A stretch of 64,000 bases of DNA, taken from assembly GCA_949740725.1 (NCBI GenBank), contig CATJIO010000107.1, forward strand, positions 48,592-112,591, written 5' to 3'. Under the pieces are notes generated by a model. It did not search any database, had not been told where the DNA came from, and was given only the letters and a program-made list of their open reading frames with translations. The stretch comes from an uncultured Lachnospiraceae bacterium (GTDB lineage: Bacteria > Bacillota > Clostridia > Lachnospirales > Lachnospiraceae). Position numbers and translations under genes: made by a program. Shown one piece after another: positions 27,712-38,396 of this stretch. The stretch's first letter is position 1; every line of letters begins with the position of its first letter.

Positions 27712-28653
27712 TTACTCGATTGGCGCCTGGTAAAAGCTTCCGTAAAAGTTCTCTGTTTTTATCATATTGATAATAATATGGGGATCCACAGACCGAATCA
27801 AATCCACCACATCAGCGGCCTCATAGGAGGAGACTACCGTATGAAGCAGATACATCTTTTTATGGCTGTACCCGCCCATGGCATCCACGCAGGAAATTCC
27901 ATGGCGGTATTTAGAGACATAGGCCTTGATCACAGCCTCTGCCTTTGTTGTGGTAATCTGCAGTGTCACCCGCTCATAGCGATGGTGGAAGGTGGAAATC
28001 GTCCTTGTGGATATAAACTGGAATAAAATGGAATATCCCGCATAAATCCAGCCAAACAGCATGCCAAAGATACAAAGCAGAACAACATTAGCGGCAAATA
28101 CATATTCCCATATGGATCGGCCTGTTTTATTGGACACATACAGAGCGATAAAATCTGTGCCTCCAGATGAGGCATTTCCCCGCAAAGCCGCCGAAATTGC
28201 CAGCCCATTTAGAAACCCGCCAAAAATCACATTCAGCATCACATCATCAAACATGGGCTGAAACTTACAGACTGCCAGAAAAAAGCTGGATAAGAAAACT
28301 TGCATCAGAGAATAAAAGGTAAAGCGAAGGCTGATGCTGCGGCTGCATAAAGCCGCCACTGGAATATTCAGCATCAGCATCCCGACAGATACCGAAAAGC
28401 TCTTCCCAAACAGGGAAGCAATATTATCAAATAAAATCGCCACTCCGGTGAATCCTCCGGACAAGAGATGTGAAGGACGGATAAAGGTCTGAATGACAAA
28501 AGCTTGCATCAGCGCAGAGATGGTCACTGCCAGGACTGTGATGATCCTCCGAACGGTTTTATTGTTTTTGTACTTTCCTATCATGATTTGCACCAAGCGC
28601 GGGCAAAATGCCAGCTTCCTTTCTCCTTTTGTTTCCCTATTCAGAATACCCAT
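27712..28653 (-). CDS. YitT family membrane protein with C-terminal DUF2179
   Basis: IQTFIRPSHLLSGGFTGVAILFDNI and C-terminal HGISCVDAMGGYSHKKMYLLHTVVSSYEAADVVDLIRSVDPHIIINM. Confidence 0.9.
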   Translation of the reverse strand: MGILNRETKGERKLAFCPRLVQIMIGKYKNNKTVRRIITVLAVTISALMQAFVIQTFIRPSHLLSGGFTGVAILFDNIASLFGKSFSVSVGMLMLNIPVAALCSRSISLRFTFYSLMQVFLSSFFLAVCKFQPMFDDVMLNVIFGGFLNGLAISAALRGNASSGGTDFIALYVSNKTGRSIWEYVFAANVVLLCIFGMLFGWIYAGYSILFQFISTRTISTFHHRYERVTLQITTTKAEAVIKAYVSKYRHGISCVDAMGGYSHKKMYLLHTVVSSYEAADVVDLIRSVDPHIIINMIKTENFYGSFYQAPIE

Positions 28654-28824
28654 TCTATTCCGCTCTCAATCAGATACTTTATTCTACCAATTTTTTTTTG
28701 GAAAATCAATGTACTGCCTGTGGTTTCTTAGTTCGTGCTTCCCCCAAAATGTAATTTATGATATAATGAAAAAGCTTAGAAACCATTAGCTTGATACCGA
28801 GATAAAGGAAAAAGGAAATTAACG

Positions 28825-31215
28825 ATGAATCAAAAAGCATTACAAACCTTAGAATATCATAAAATTGTCACTCAGCTTTCCGATTTTGCCACTTCTGCCC
28901 TTGGTCGAACGCTGTGCGAAGCGCTGCTCCCCTCCTCGGATCTGAGGGCGATCCAGTGTGCCCAGGAAGAAACGACCGATGCCGTCAGCCGCATCCGCAT
29001 GAAGGGAAGCCTTTCCTTTGCCGGCTGCAGACATGTAGGGGATTCTCTAAAACGGCTGGAGATCGGAAGCTCTCTGAGTATTCCGGAGCTTTTATCCATC
29101 AGCTCCCTTTTGACGGTTTCCGCCCGGGCTAAGTCTTACGGACGTCACGAGGAGGATGTGCAGGCCCCAGATTCTCTGGAGGAACGGTTCTGCGCTCTGG
29201 AGCCCTTAACCCCAGTGAATACGGAGATCAAACGCTGCATTCTCTCGGAGGATGAGGTCAGCGATGATGCCAGTCCTGGTCTTCACAAAGTGCGACGGGC
29301 AATTAAACATGCAGAAGATAAACTCCATGGCCAACTGAACTCCATTTTAAACGCGAACCGCTCCTTTTTACAGGATGCCGTAATTACTATGCGTGACGGA
29401 CGCTATTGCCTTCCAGTTAAGTCCGAATATAAGAATCAGGTTCCGGGGATGGTTCACGACCAGTCCTCCACTGGTTCCACCCTTTTTATTGAACCTATGG
29501 CCATTATAAGACTGAATAATGAGATACGGGAATTGGAGATTGCAGAGCAGAAGGAGGTGGAAGCTGTACTGGCGGATTTAAGTAATCAGCTCTCTCCCTA
29601 TCTGGAGGAAATTCGCATGAACCAGCAGCTTTTGGGCGAATTGGACTTTATTTTTGCCAAGCCTATTTTTTCCCGCCATTATAAAGGAAGCCAGCCTGTC
29701 TTTAATGATAAGGGCATCATTTCCATTAAGGACGGCCGCCATCCGTTGCTAGACCCGAAACAGGTTGTTCCCATTACCCTGACTTTGGGCAAAGATTTTG
29801 ACCTCCTGATTGTCACTGGTCCCAATACTGGCGGAAAAACGGTCTCCTTAAAAACCGTGGGGCTCTTCACCCTGATGGGCCAGGCTGGTCTCCATATCCC
29901 AGCCTTCGAAGGCTCCCAGCTGGCCGTATTTGAGGAGGTCTTTGCTGATATCGGGGATGAGCAGAGCATTGAACAAAGCCTAAGCACCTTTTCTGCCCAC
30001 ATGACCAACATTGTTCGGATCCTGGCTCAAGCCGACAACCACTCTCTTTGCCTCTTTGACGAGCTGGGCGCCGGAACAGACCCCACAGAAGGCGCTGCCC
30101 TGGCCATTTCCATCTTAAGCTTTCTTCACAATATGAAGTGCCGCACCATGGCCACCACCCATTACAGCGAATTAAAGGTATTTGCCCTTTCTACCCCTGG
30201 CGTCGAGAATGCCTGCTGTGAGTTTAATGTGGAAACCCTGCAGCCCACCTACCGTCTCCTCATCGGCATTCCCGGCAAGAGCAACGCCTTTGCCATCTCT
30301 AAAAAGCTGGGGCTGCCGGATTACCTTATTGAGGGTGCCAAAAGCCACCTGAAAGCGGAGGATGAAGCTTTTGAGGATTTAATCGCCCATCTAGAAGAAA
30401 GCCGCGTCACCATTGAGAAAGAGCGGGAGGAAATCCAATCCTACAAGGCAGAAATCGCCCAGCTGAAATCCCGCCTGACACAAAAAGAAGAGCGGTTGGA
30501 CGAACGAAAGGAAAAACTGATACGGAATGCTACGGAGGAGGCCCAGCGCATCCTGCGGGAGGCAAAAGAGACTGTAGATCAGACCATCAAGCAGATCAAT
30601 AAGCTCTCCACAGAATCCGGCTTAAACCGCCAGTTGGAGGCAGAACGGACAAAGCTACGGGATAAATTAAAAGAAACGGATCAGAAGCTTGTGGTAAAGC
30701 AAAAAGGCCCCAAGCAGCCTATCTCACCGAAAAAGCTAAAGATCGGAGATGGCGTCAAGGTTCTGACTATGGGCTTAAAGGGCACGGTAAGTACTCTCCC
30801 CAATGAAAAAGGCGATCTGTTTGTACAGATGGGAATCCTCCGTTCCCTGGTGAATATCAAGGATCTGGAACTGCTCCATGAGCAAGATGTCACCGCGCCT
30901 TCCTACACCCCCTCTTCCAAGAGCCATTCAGGAGGAGGTAAGAGCCGGATCGCTATGTCAAAATCCGCCACTATCTCACCGGAAATTAATCTCATCGGCA
31001 TGAATGTAGATGAGGCCTGCTTCCAGCTGGATAAATATCTGGATGACGCCTATCTCTCCCACCTTCCCTCAGTTCGTATAGTACACGGCCGGGGTACTGG
31101 GGCGCTGAAGTCTGGAATCCACAAATATTTAAAGCGTCTGAACTATGTGAAGGAATTTCGTTTGGGGGAATTTGGAGAAGGCGACAGCGGCGTCACCATT
31201 GTTACCTTTAAATAA
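28825..31215 (+). CDS. mutS2: Endonuclease MutS2
   Basis: LLIVTGPNTGGKTVSLKTVGL Walker A, LFDELGAGTDPTEGAAL, MATTHYSELK; C-terminal Smr domain (VRIVHGRGTGALKSGIHKYLK). Confidence 0.96.
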   Translation: MNQKALQTLEYHKIVTQLSDFATSALGRTLCEALLPSSDLRAIQCAQEETTDAVSRIRMKGSLSFAGCRHVGDSLKRLEIGSSLSIPELLSISSLLTVSARAKSYGRHEEDVQAPDSLEERFCALEPLTPVNTEIKRCILSEDEVSDDASPGLHKVRRAIKHAEDKLHGQLNSILNANRSFLQDAVITMRDGRYCLPVKSEYKNQVPGMVHDQSSTGSTLFIEPMAIIRLNNEIRELEIAEQKEVEAVLADLSNQLSPYLEEIRMNQQLLGELDFIFAKPIFSRHYKGSQPVFNDKGIISIKDGRHPLLDPKQVVPITLTLGKDFDLLIVTGPNTGGKTVSLKTVGLFTLMGQAGLHIPAFEGSQLAVFEEVFADIGDEQSIEQSLSTFSAHMTNIVRILAQADNHSLCLFDELGAGTDPTEGAALAISILSFLHNMKCRTMATTHYSELKVFALSTPGVENACCEFNVETLQPTYRLLIGIPGKSNAFAISKKLGLPDYLIEGAKSHLKAEDEAFEDLIAHLEESRVTIEKEREEIQSYKAEIAQLKSRLTQKEERLDERKEKLIRNATEEAQRILREAKETVDQTIKQINKLSTESGLNRQLEAERTKLRDKLKETDQKLVVKQKGPKQPISPKKLKIGDGVKVLTMGLKGTVSTLPNEKGDLFVQMGILRSLVNIKDLELLHEQDVTAPSYTPSSKSHSGGGKSRIAMSKSATISPEINLIGMNVDEACFQLDKYLDDAYLSHLPSVRIVHGRGTGALKSGIHKYLKRLNYVKEFRLGEFGEGDSGVTIVTFK

Positions 31216-31249
31216 TTACACCACAAAAAACAGATAAAGGAGGTTTCCC

Positions 31250-31960
31250 TTGGCAGAGAAACAACGAATTTTGATTGTTGACGATGATGCCAACATTGCA
31301 GAATTAATTTCCCTATATTTATTAAAAGAATGCTATGAAACCCGAATTGTCGGCGATGGCGAGGAAGCCCTCCAGGTTTTCCCCGGCTTTAAACCCCATT
31401 TAGTTCTGTTGGACTTAATGCTTCCCGGAATTGACGGCTATCAGGTCTGCCGGGAGCTTCGAATGACCTCCCAGGTCCCCATCATCATGCTGTCTGCAAA
31501 GGGTGAAATCTTTGACAAGGTGTTGGGACTGGAACTGGGTGCCGATGACTACATGATTAAGCCCTTTGATTCCAAAGAGCTGGTAGCTCGGGTTAAAGCT
31601 GTGCTGCGGCGCTATCAGGCAGTCCCGGCAGTTCCCGCCCATTCGACGGACCAGCAGGGGGACTATGTAGAATATCCGGATTTAATTGTAAACCTGACGA
31701 ATTACTCCGTCATCTACATGGGGCGTTCAGTGGAAATGCCCCCGAAAGAGCTGGAGCTTTTGTACTTTTTGGCCTCCTCCCCCAATCAGGTATTTACCAG
31801 GGAGCAGCTCCTGGATCACATCTGGGGATATGAATACATCGGGGATACCAGGACGGTGGATGTCCACATCAAGCGCCTCCGGGAGAAAATCAAGGATCAT
31901 AAAAGCTGGTCTCTGTCAACGGTCTGGGGAATTGGTTATAAATTTGAGGTTAAACGATGA
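31250..31960 (+). CDS. OmpR/PhoB-type response regulator
   Basis: ILIVDDDANIAELI, LVLLDLMLPGIDGYQV, C-terminal winged helix (DTRTVDVHIKRLREKI...VWGIGYKFE). Confidence 0.95.
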   Translation: MAEKQRILIVDDDANIAELISLYLLKECYETRIVGDGEEALQVFPGFKPHLVLLDLMLPGIDGYQVCRELRMTSQVPIIMLSAKGEIFDKVLGLELGADDYMIKPFDSKELVARVKAVLRRYQAVPAVPAHSTDQQGDYVEYPDLIVNLTNYSVIYMGRSVEMPPKELELLYFLASSPNQVFTREQLLDHIWGYEYIGDTRTVDVHIKRLREKIKDHKSWSLSTVWGIGYKFEVKR

Positions 31961-33360
31961 ACCGCTCTCTCTATTATAAGTTCATTCTTGGATATGTAAT
32001 CTTCGGCATGCTGGGATTTCTTTTGATCAGCACATTTTCCTTTGAAATTACCTATGACTATCTTCTTCAGGAAAAAGCTGAACTTCTTTACGACGAGGCA
32101 AACCGGCTGGCCGCGGACTGCGGCGCGATTTACAATGGGCGGACGCCCCGCCTGGAAACCGTTTCCGCTCAGCTTACCACCTTGGCCCCTTCTCTTCAGT
32201 CGGAAATCTGGGTGGTGAACCGGTCAGGCACCGTCACCGTTGATTCCCAGAGTGGCTCTCGAAAGGGCTTATCGGTAGCGTTTGACCCCACGGCCCTGGG
32301 TAATCAAAACTACGGCATCGGTAATTTTTATGGTTCCTTTCCCTATGATGTGCTCAGCGTATCTGCTCCCATCGCCGGGAACTATACTATTTATGGCTAT
32401 GTCCTGATCCATATGCCCATTAGCCAGATCCAAACCTCCAGAGATCGAATTTTGGATATTGTGTACCTTACCTATGGCATTATTTTTATTTTATCCTTAA
32501 TTATCCTGTTGATTTTTACCTTGACCGTATATTTCCCCCTAAAGAAAATCACAGCCGGAGCCAATGAGTATGCCGCTGGAAATCTGGAATACCGAATCCA
32601 GCTGCCTTCTCACGATGAGATGGGATATCTGGCGGAAACCCTAAACTACATGTCAGATAAACTAAATCAAATGGAGGAATATCAAAAGACCTTTATCGCC
32701 AATGTCTCTCATGATTTCCGCTCCCCTCTTACTTCAATCAAGGGTTTTCTGGAGGCTATCCTGGACGGAACTATTCCCCCGGAAATGCAGGAAAAGTATC
32801 TTAATCGAGTCATCACGGAAACTGAACGTTTAAACAAACTGACGCAGGGAATGCTTACTTTAAATTCCCTTGACAGCAAAGGGCTTTTGTTCCGCACCAA
32901 TTTTGACATAAACCGGGTTATCAAAGATACGGCGGCTTCCTTTGAAGTGGTATGCAGACAGCGAAACCTATCTTTTGAGCTCACTTTTGGAGACAATATA
33001 CAGATGGTATATGGGGAACTTGGAAAAATCCAACAGGTTTTGTATAACCTCATCGACAATGCCATCAAGTTCAGCCAAAACGGGGCTACCATCTATATCC
33101 AGGCAGCTCCAAAGCATGAAAAGATTTTTGTCTCTGTGAAAGACACGGGAATCGGCATTCCCAAGGATAGTATCAAGAAGATCTGGGAGCGTTTTTACAA
33201 AACAGACATTTCCCGAGGCAAGGATAAAAAGGGCACCGGGCTGGGACTTTCTATTGTGAAAGAAATCATACAGGCCCATGGTGAGAATATTGATGTGATC
33301 AGTACAGAGGGAGTAGGCACCGAATTTATTTTCAGCCTTCCCCGGCCTACAAATTTGTAA
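31957..33360 (+). CDS. HAMP-containing sensor histidine kinase
   Basis: Two TM segments, HAMP, NVSHDFRSPLTSIKGFLEAIL H-box, N/G boxes (LYNLIDNAIKFS, DTGIGIP, GTGLGLSIVKEI); 4-bp overlap with regulator. Confidence 0.95.
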   Translation: MNRSLYYKFILGYVIFGMLGFLLISTFSFEITYDYLLQEKAELLYDEANRLAADCGAIYNGRTPRLETVSAQLTTLAPSLQSEIWVVNRSGTVTVDSQSGSRKGLSVAFDPTALGNQNYGIGNFYGSFPYDVLSVSAPIAGNYTIYGYVLIHMPISQIQTSRDRILDIVYLTYGIIFILSLIILLIFTLTVYFPLKKITAGANEYAAGNLEYRIQLPSHDEMGYLAETLNYMSDKLNQMEEYQKTFIANVSHDFRSPLTSIKGFLEAILDGTIPPEMQEKYLNRVITETERLNKLTQGMLTLNSLDSKGLLFRTNFDINRVIKDTAASFEVVCRQRNLSFELTFGDNIQMVYGELGKIQQVLYNLIDNAIKFSQNGATIYIQAAPKHEKIFVSVKDTGIGIPKDSIKKIWERFYKTDISRGKDKKGTGLGLSIVKEIIQAHGENIDVISTEGVGTEFIFSLPRPTNL

Positions 33361-33472
33361 GAATATGAACGAATTTTTTCGTTCCCCAATCTGCAGACCT
33401 GTGATATAATAAATCTACTATAATTTTCAAAATTGTTTTTTCTGTTTTTCATACGGATGAAATGATTTTATC

Positions 33473-34444
33473 ATGAAAGCGAGGCATAGTCCATTGAAAA
33501 AGGCAAAATCACTGTTTTCACTGATAATGGCGGCGAGTCTTCTCTCGGCCCTGTCTCCAGCCAATGTATACGCCAGGGAAAAGATTGAACAGGTTTCTCT
33601 ATCCTTTAGTTTGGATAACAGCACCTGGACCGAATTAGATGTGGAGTGTGGAGACAGTGTTTATGAAGTCCGCAGCGTAGACTTATTCCCAGAGGGTACG
33701 AAAAATTCCTCCCATCCTTACGCTGTGGTGGTTTTAGACGCTCAGGAGGATTACTACTTTACCAGCATTAAAGGAAAATATTTTTCTCTTGAGGGAGAGG
33801 GCGCTACATTCCAGGAGGCGGCCAGGAGCAACAGCAACTCGACCATGACCTTGGCTGTCCGCTTAAAAGACCTGGGAGAGGGAGAGCTTTTAAGTCCAGA
33901 AAATCTGACCTGGACGGATACTGGTATCGCTACATGGGACGGTGTCCTTGGAGCAGGGAGCTATTCTGTGCGCATCCGCCGGGATGGACAGGCTGTAACT
34001 TCATCCAGTGCGCCTACCACAGAAGCCACTGTTTATAATTTTTCCACAAAAATCACCAAGCCCGGGAATTACACTTTCCAGGTCAAGGCCAATGGCCGCT
34101 TCCGGAAAACAAAGAGCAGCGATTGGGAGACCTCCCCTGTGTTGGCTGTGGATGAAGCCAAGCTGGCATACATTATGGAGCATGCCGCGACAGACGGTGG
34201 CGTCCCGGGGCAGTGGATGGAGGATTCCATCGGCGCATGGTATCAGTATACCACAGGAGAAATTCCCAAAAGCCAATGGCGTGAGATCGATGGCGCATGG
34301 TATTATTTTAATGAGTTGGGATATCGTCTGACTGACCAGTGGGTTGATCGCTACTATGTGGGAAGTAGCGGCAAGATGTTGGTTAATACCACCACACCCG
34401 ATGGATATTTTGTCGACGAAAACGGGGCATGGGCTCCGAAATAA
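33473..34444 (+). CDS. Secreted protein with C-terminal choline-/cell-wall-binding-like repeats
   Basis: Signal peptide (SLIMAASLLSALSPANVYA); C-terminal WYQYTTGEIPKSQWREIDGAWYYFNELGYRLTDQWVDRYYVGSSGKML. Confidence 0.8.
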   Translation: MKARHSPLKKAKSLFSLIMAASLLSALSPANVYAREKIEQVSLSFSLDNSTWTELDVECGDSVYEVRSVDLFPEGTKNSSHPYAVVVLDAQEDYYFTSIKGKYFSLEGEGATFQEAARSNSNSTMTLAVRLKDLGEGELLSPENLTWTDTGIATWDGVLGAGSYSVRIRRDGQAVTSSSAPTTEATVYNFSTKITKPGNYTFQVKANGRFRKTKSSDWETSPVLAVDEAKLAYIMEHAATDGGVPGQWMEDSIGAWYQYTTGEIPKSQWREIDGAWYYFNELGYRLTDQWVDRYYVGSSGKMLVNTTTPDGYFVDENGAWAPK

Positions 34445-34449
34445 ATAAA

Positions 34450-34492
34450 ACAGCCTCAGGCAGAGCAGGAATTTGCATCTGTCTGAGGCTGT
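34450..34492 (+). terminator. Stem-loop between convergent secreted-protein gene and glucokinase gene
   Basis: ACAGCCTCAGGCAG...CTGTCTGAGGCTGT. Confidence 0.6.
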
Positions 34493-34526
34493 TCGCCTCT
34501 GCCGGGCTGTGTACTCTTGGCCTCCC

Positions 34527-35471
34527 TTACTGGAGCATCAACCGGGCCGCACCATAAATTCCGGCATCATTTCCCAGTTTAGCCAAGGTTAAAATACCAG
34601 TATTTTGAGAGATCGCTGTATACCTTTTGTAGTATTTTTCTATCTTATCAATCAGGAACTGACCTGCCTTGGACCCTCCGCCGCCGATAACGAATGCCTC
34701 CGGGTCCACCGTCAGCGCGATCTGAGAAAGCGCCAGCCCCAGAAAGCGCCCCACGGTCTCCATCACCTCCAAAGCCAAAGCATCCCCTGCCTTGGCACAG
34801 TCTAGCACGTCCTTTGCCGTAATCTGATCCCCGAACGCCCTCATCGCAGAAGGCTGATCCTTTGCAGCCATAGCGCGCCTGGCTTCCCTAGCGATTCCTG
34901 TAGCAGAAGCCACCTGCTCCAGACATCCCATACCGCCGCAGTTGCAATGCTCTTTCTCCTCATCCCGAACATGGATATGTCCGATCTCTCCTCCCAGGCC
35001 ATGGCGGCCAGCCACTATCGACTCATTAATGATCACGCCGCCGCCCACGCCAGTTCCCAGCGTTACCATAACGATATCCCGATACCCTTTTCCGCCTCCC
35101 TGCCACATCTCGCCAAGGGCAGCCACATTGGCATCATTTCCACTGGAAACAGAAATCCCGCCTAGAAGCCGGCTAAGCTCCTCCTGAGGATTCATATCTC
35201 TCCAGCCCAGATTCACACAGACCTCCACATAGCCGTTGGGCAGCACCGGCCCCGGCACTCCCATACCAGCGCCAGCCACATCCGCCTTGCTGATCCCCAT
35301 CTGAGAAAGCTTCTCTAAAATTGATGCTGCCACATCCGGCAGGATATACTTTCCCTGCTCTTCCTTCCTGGTGGGAACCTCCCACTTTTCCAGGAGCGTG
35401 CCGTCTGTCTCAAAAATCCCGATTTTTACCGTTGTTCCTCCGATGTCAATTCCAATGCATTTTTTCTCCAT
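34527..35471 (-). CDS. ROK family glucokinase
   Basis: CIGIDIGGTTVKIGIF, VTLGTGVGGGVIIN, GHIHVRDEEKEHCNCGGMGCLEQVAS (ROK zinc motif). Confidence 0.94.
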   Translation of the reverse strand: MEKKCIGIDIGGTTVKIGIFETDGTLLEKWEVPTRKEEQGKYILPDVAASILEKLSQMGISKADVAGAGMGVPGPVLPNGYVEVCVNLGWRDMNPQEELSRLLGGISVSSGNDANVAALGEMWQGGGKGYRDIVMVTLGTGVGGGVIINESIVAGRHGLGGEIGHIHVRDEEKEHCNCGGMGCLEQVASATGIAREARRAMAAKDQPSAMRAFGDQITAKDVLDCAKAGDALALEVMETVGRFLGLALSQIALTVDPEAFVIGGGGSKAGQFLIDKIEKYYKRYTAISQNTGILTLAKLGNDAGIYGAARLMLQ

Positions 35472-35504
35472 GTTATTCTCCCTTCCTAAACGCGCTGAAA
35501 GAAT

Positions 35505-36803
35505 TTATTTCTGCAGCGTAATCTCGGTTATCTTCTGAGGGCTGACGATCCGATAGCTGTTGGCAAACCTGCCGGCCATCACCCTGGAAATAACAAAATC
35601 AAAGGTCCCGTGGAATTTTTCCACTCCAGACAAATTATATATCTGTAGGCTGTTATCATTCCATAAAAGGATCTGGTCTCCGTCAATAGATATATTCTGG
35701 TAAGGAAAATTAAATTCCTTTTTCAGCACAAGCTCCCCGTCAGGCCGATAGATTTCCATCCGATATGGAGCTTCCCCCGCCCCATTCATCACCACCATGC
35801 CCACATATCCATCAGAATAAAACAGGCTTTGGATCTCGCTTTCCACCACCGCCTGGGTCAGCAGCTCCGGGGAGGCAAGATTCTTGGAGCTAAAGAAAGA
35901 GAGGCCTTTATCTGAGCAGGCAAAGGAATATTCATCATTCAGAAAATGGACCCGGGGAACCATGCTCCCGGCAAAGTCTTCATCAAAACCGCCTACCAGA
36001 CGGATGGGGGACTCATTTTTTCCGATTTCTGAAAAATTATAAAAAACTACCCGGCAATCCAGCATCCCCTGCTTCAGATATATGTAAGAGCAGATCATCT
36101 GCGTCCCGTCGGGAGACAGGCAAAAGTCCAGAGGATAACCATTTCCAGAAAGACGTACTTTGATCGTAATATCCAGTGGCTCGCCATTTTTCTGAAACAT
36201 GGTGATATAATTCGATTTTGCATCTTCTAAAATAACCGCCGCCAACCCCTTAGCGGACACGCTTACCTTTAAGATAGGAAGCAGGGTTGTGGCGACTCCC
36301 TGGCAGCCATTTTTGTCACAGATATAAATACTGTTGCCCTGCTGATCCGCAATGGCAATGTAATCCCCATTCACAGCTACCACTGGAGACTTCATCTCAT
36401 AGGCTTGCACCCAGATAGTCTTGCCTTTTCCATCAATGTAGGAAGCCCCATCCTTAGTATATTTAATAATATTTTCACCAAAATTTACATATCCAGTAAA
36501 GCTGCCCTCTGTCCTGGCTCCATCCTCCCCTGTCCGCAGATCCGCCTCCCAGGAAATACTGTACTCTGCATATTGGTGATATGTTCTCCAGTAAATCACC
36601 CCGCCAGTAATCACGGCTGCAATCAAAAGGATTATCCCGCCCACAGTTACGCTGCGGCGAAGCGATGGAGGAGACTGGCCTACCTCTCCTTCCTCCTCAT
36701 GATATCCTTCTGGCAATGGACGCATCTGCGCAGGATTTTGTACAATTTGCTTTCTCAGCTGTTGCTTTTTCAGTTCCCGGTTAATCGAATTCATCTCTTC
36801 CAT
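35505..36803 (-). CDS. DUF5711-like membrane-anchored beta-propeller protein
   Basis: Single N-terminal TM helix then repeat-rich domain (YIDGKGKTIWVQAYEMKSPVVAVNGDYIAIADQQGNSIYICDKNG). Confidence 0.7.
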   Translation of the reverse strand: MEEMNSINRELKKQQLRKQIVQNPAQMRPLPEGYHEEEGEVGQSPPSLRRSVTVGGIILLIAAVITGGVIYWRTYHQYAEYSISWEADLRTGEDGARTEGSFTGYVNFGENIIKYTKDGASYIDGKGKTIWVQAYEMKSPVVAVNGDYIAIADQQGNSIYICDKNGCQGVATTLLPILKVSVSAKGLAAVILEDAKSNYITMFQKNGEPLDITIKVRLSGNGYPLDFCLSPDGTQMICSYIYLKQGMLDCRVVFYNFSEIGKNESPIRLVGGFDEDFAGSMVPRVHFLNDEYSFACSDKGLSFFSSKNLASPELLTQAVVESEIQSLFYSDGYVGMVVMNGAGEAPYRMEIYRPDGELVLKKEFNFPYQNISIDGDQILLWNDNSLQIYNLSGVEKFHGTFDFVISRVMAGRFANSYRIVSPQKITEITLQK

Positions 36804-36887
36804 GGGTATTGTTTACTTTCTCCTGTTCTGCGTTTTTTTATTATACAACAGATTTCGGAAAAACGCATTATCTTTTTCTCATGCTTT

Positions 36888-38306
36888 TTAAGGAATGATT
36901 AGCCTTCGCCCTGCCTCCAGCACATTTACGTCATCCAGACCATTAATTTCGCAAATCTCATCTACCTTGCTCAGATTTTGATAAAGCTGAAAGCAAATTC
37001 CGTACAAGGTTTCCCCCTCCTGTACTACATAAACACTCTGACCTGGAGCCGGCTCCAGCTGAATGGGCTTTGCTCCGGCCTCTTTTGCATCGGGTGCGCC
37101 TTCGCCCGTCTCCTGGCTCTCCTCTTCCTGTGACACATCTTCTCCAACGGCAGGCTCAGATTTTCCCTTGTCTGCCTCCTCTTCTGGAACGGCACCATCC
37201 CCCTCTGTTATCGGCCCAGATATTGATATATCCCCTTCTTCCCCAGCAGCCTGTCTGGATTCTCCAGGCACAATATTTTTTTCTGACGTGCTGTCTCCAT
37301 CCATCATCAAATTTGACGTATTTCCAGCTGGATCCTGTAAGGTTTCTTCATTTTTTTCCTTTTGGTATGCTATAGTGGGGTAGACATCCCCAGAGGCTTC
37401 TTCGATAATTACACCATTAGAGTCGTAGAATTTCTGACTTGCTTCTTCTTTCGATTTGGTTTCCTCCTGGGGACTTCCCAAGAGCCAGGAAAGATTACTT
37501 TTTCCTACATCGGCAATAGCGTCTGCATCCGGGAGGACAGAGGCCATTACTGCCTCCATATCTTGCATCCGCTCAAAACTGTTAAAGGCGGCCACGCCTC
37601 CTGCCAAAGCCAGAATCGCTAGACAGGCGCACAACCCTCTCAGGGTTTGGATAGTTCGGTTCTGACTTCCGGCACGCTCCTTTTTTTGTTCCATTTTCCG
37701 GCGGAAATCCCGGATAACCGGATCGCTTCCTCCCGCCTCTACTGGCCGGCTGTCCTTCCTTGTCACCATGTAATCCTGCATCATCTGGTTTCTCTCATAG
37801 TAGATGCAGTGTCCTCGCAGCTTATAGAATCCGTCGCTGGAGGTTATGTAAAGGGCTTCCTCTCCCTCCAGCCCACTGTTCAGATACATCACCTTACTTT
37901 GGCCGGAAAAGTATTGGCTGTGCTGTTTCCAGTAGTTCAGCGGGCTCAGCTGACATCCTGGCGCGCCGCATAAAAACCAGCCCTGTACCGTGCGTTTAGG
38001 GAACATCTCCTCTACCGCTTGGTAGGCCCGCTTCCATGCCTCCTCGGTAAAGAATACTTGTTCTCCTTCTTGGGTGATACCTTCCATCTCCAGCGCACCA
38101 TCAATGAAGACATAGGGAACCCCTCCGTGATCCTCCAGATTTCCAAGAAGAATCCCCACCCGTAGGTCTTGTCCTCCTCTAGGAAATAGCCGTTTTAAAT
38201 ACGTATTTACATAATCTTCCACATATACTCTGACAATATCATCCCGTTCTCCGATCTGCCGGATATTTTTCGGCAGCTTGGGATAAGGCTCGTATAATTC
38301 ACCCAT
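36888..38306 (-). CDS. LysM-domain membrane protein with N-terminal MPN/JAMM-like domain
   Basis: C-terminal YVVQEGETLYGICFQLYQNLSKVDEICEINGLDDVNVLEAGRRLIIP (LysM); TM helix LRGLCACLAILALAGGVAAF; N-terminal VGILLGNLEDHGGVPYVFIDGALEME...VQGWFLCGAPGCQLSPLNYWKQHSQYF. Confidence 0.8.
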   Translation of the reverse strand: MGELYEPYPKLPKNIRQIGERDDIVRVYVEDYVNTYLKRLFPRGGQDLRVGILLGNLEDHGGVPYVFIDGALEMEGITQEGEQVFFTEEAWKRAYQAVEEMFPKRTVQGWFLCGAPGCQLSPLNYWKQHSQYFSGQSKVMYLNSGLEGEEALYITSSDGFYKLRGHCIYYERNQMMQDYMVTRKDSRPVEAGGSDPVIRDFRRKMEQKKERAGSQNRTIQTLRGLCACLAILALAGGVAAFNSFERMQDMEAVMASVLPDADAIADVGKSNLSWLLGSPQEETKSKEEASQKFYDSNGVIIEEASGDVYPTIAYQKEKNEETLQDPAGNTSNLMMDGDSTSEKNIVPGESRQAAGEEGDISISGPITEGDGAVPEEEADKGKSEPAVGEDVSQEEESQETGEGAPDAKEAGAKPIQLEPAPGQSVYVVQEGETLYGICFQLYQNLSKVDEICEINGLDDVNVLEAGRRLIIP

Positions 38307-38396
38307 ATGCTCACCCTGCTTTCTTTAATTGTGGCTGGTAAAACCTTTCCACTCTATCATCCGGACAAGCATATCACATTCTCTCTGAAAAAAATG

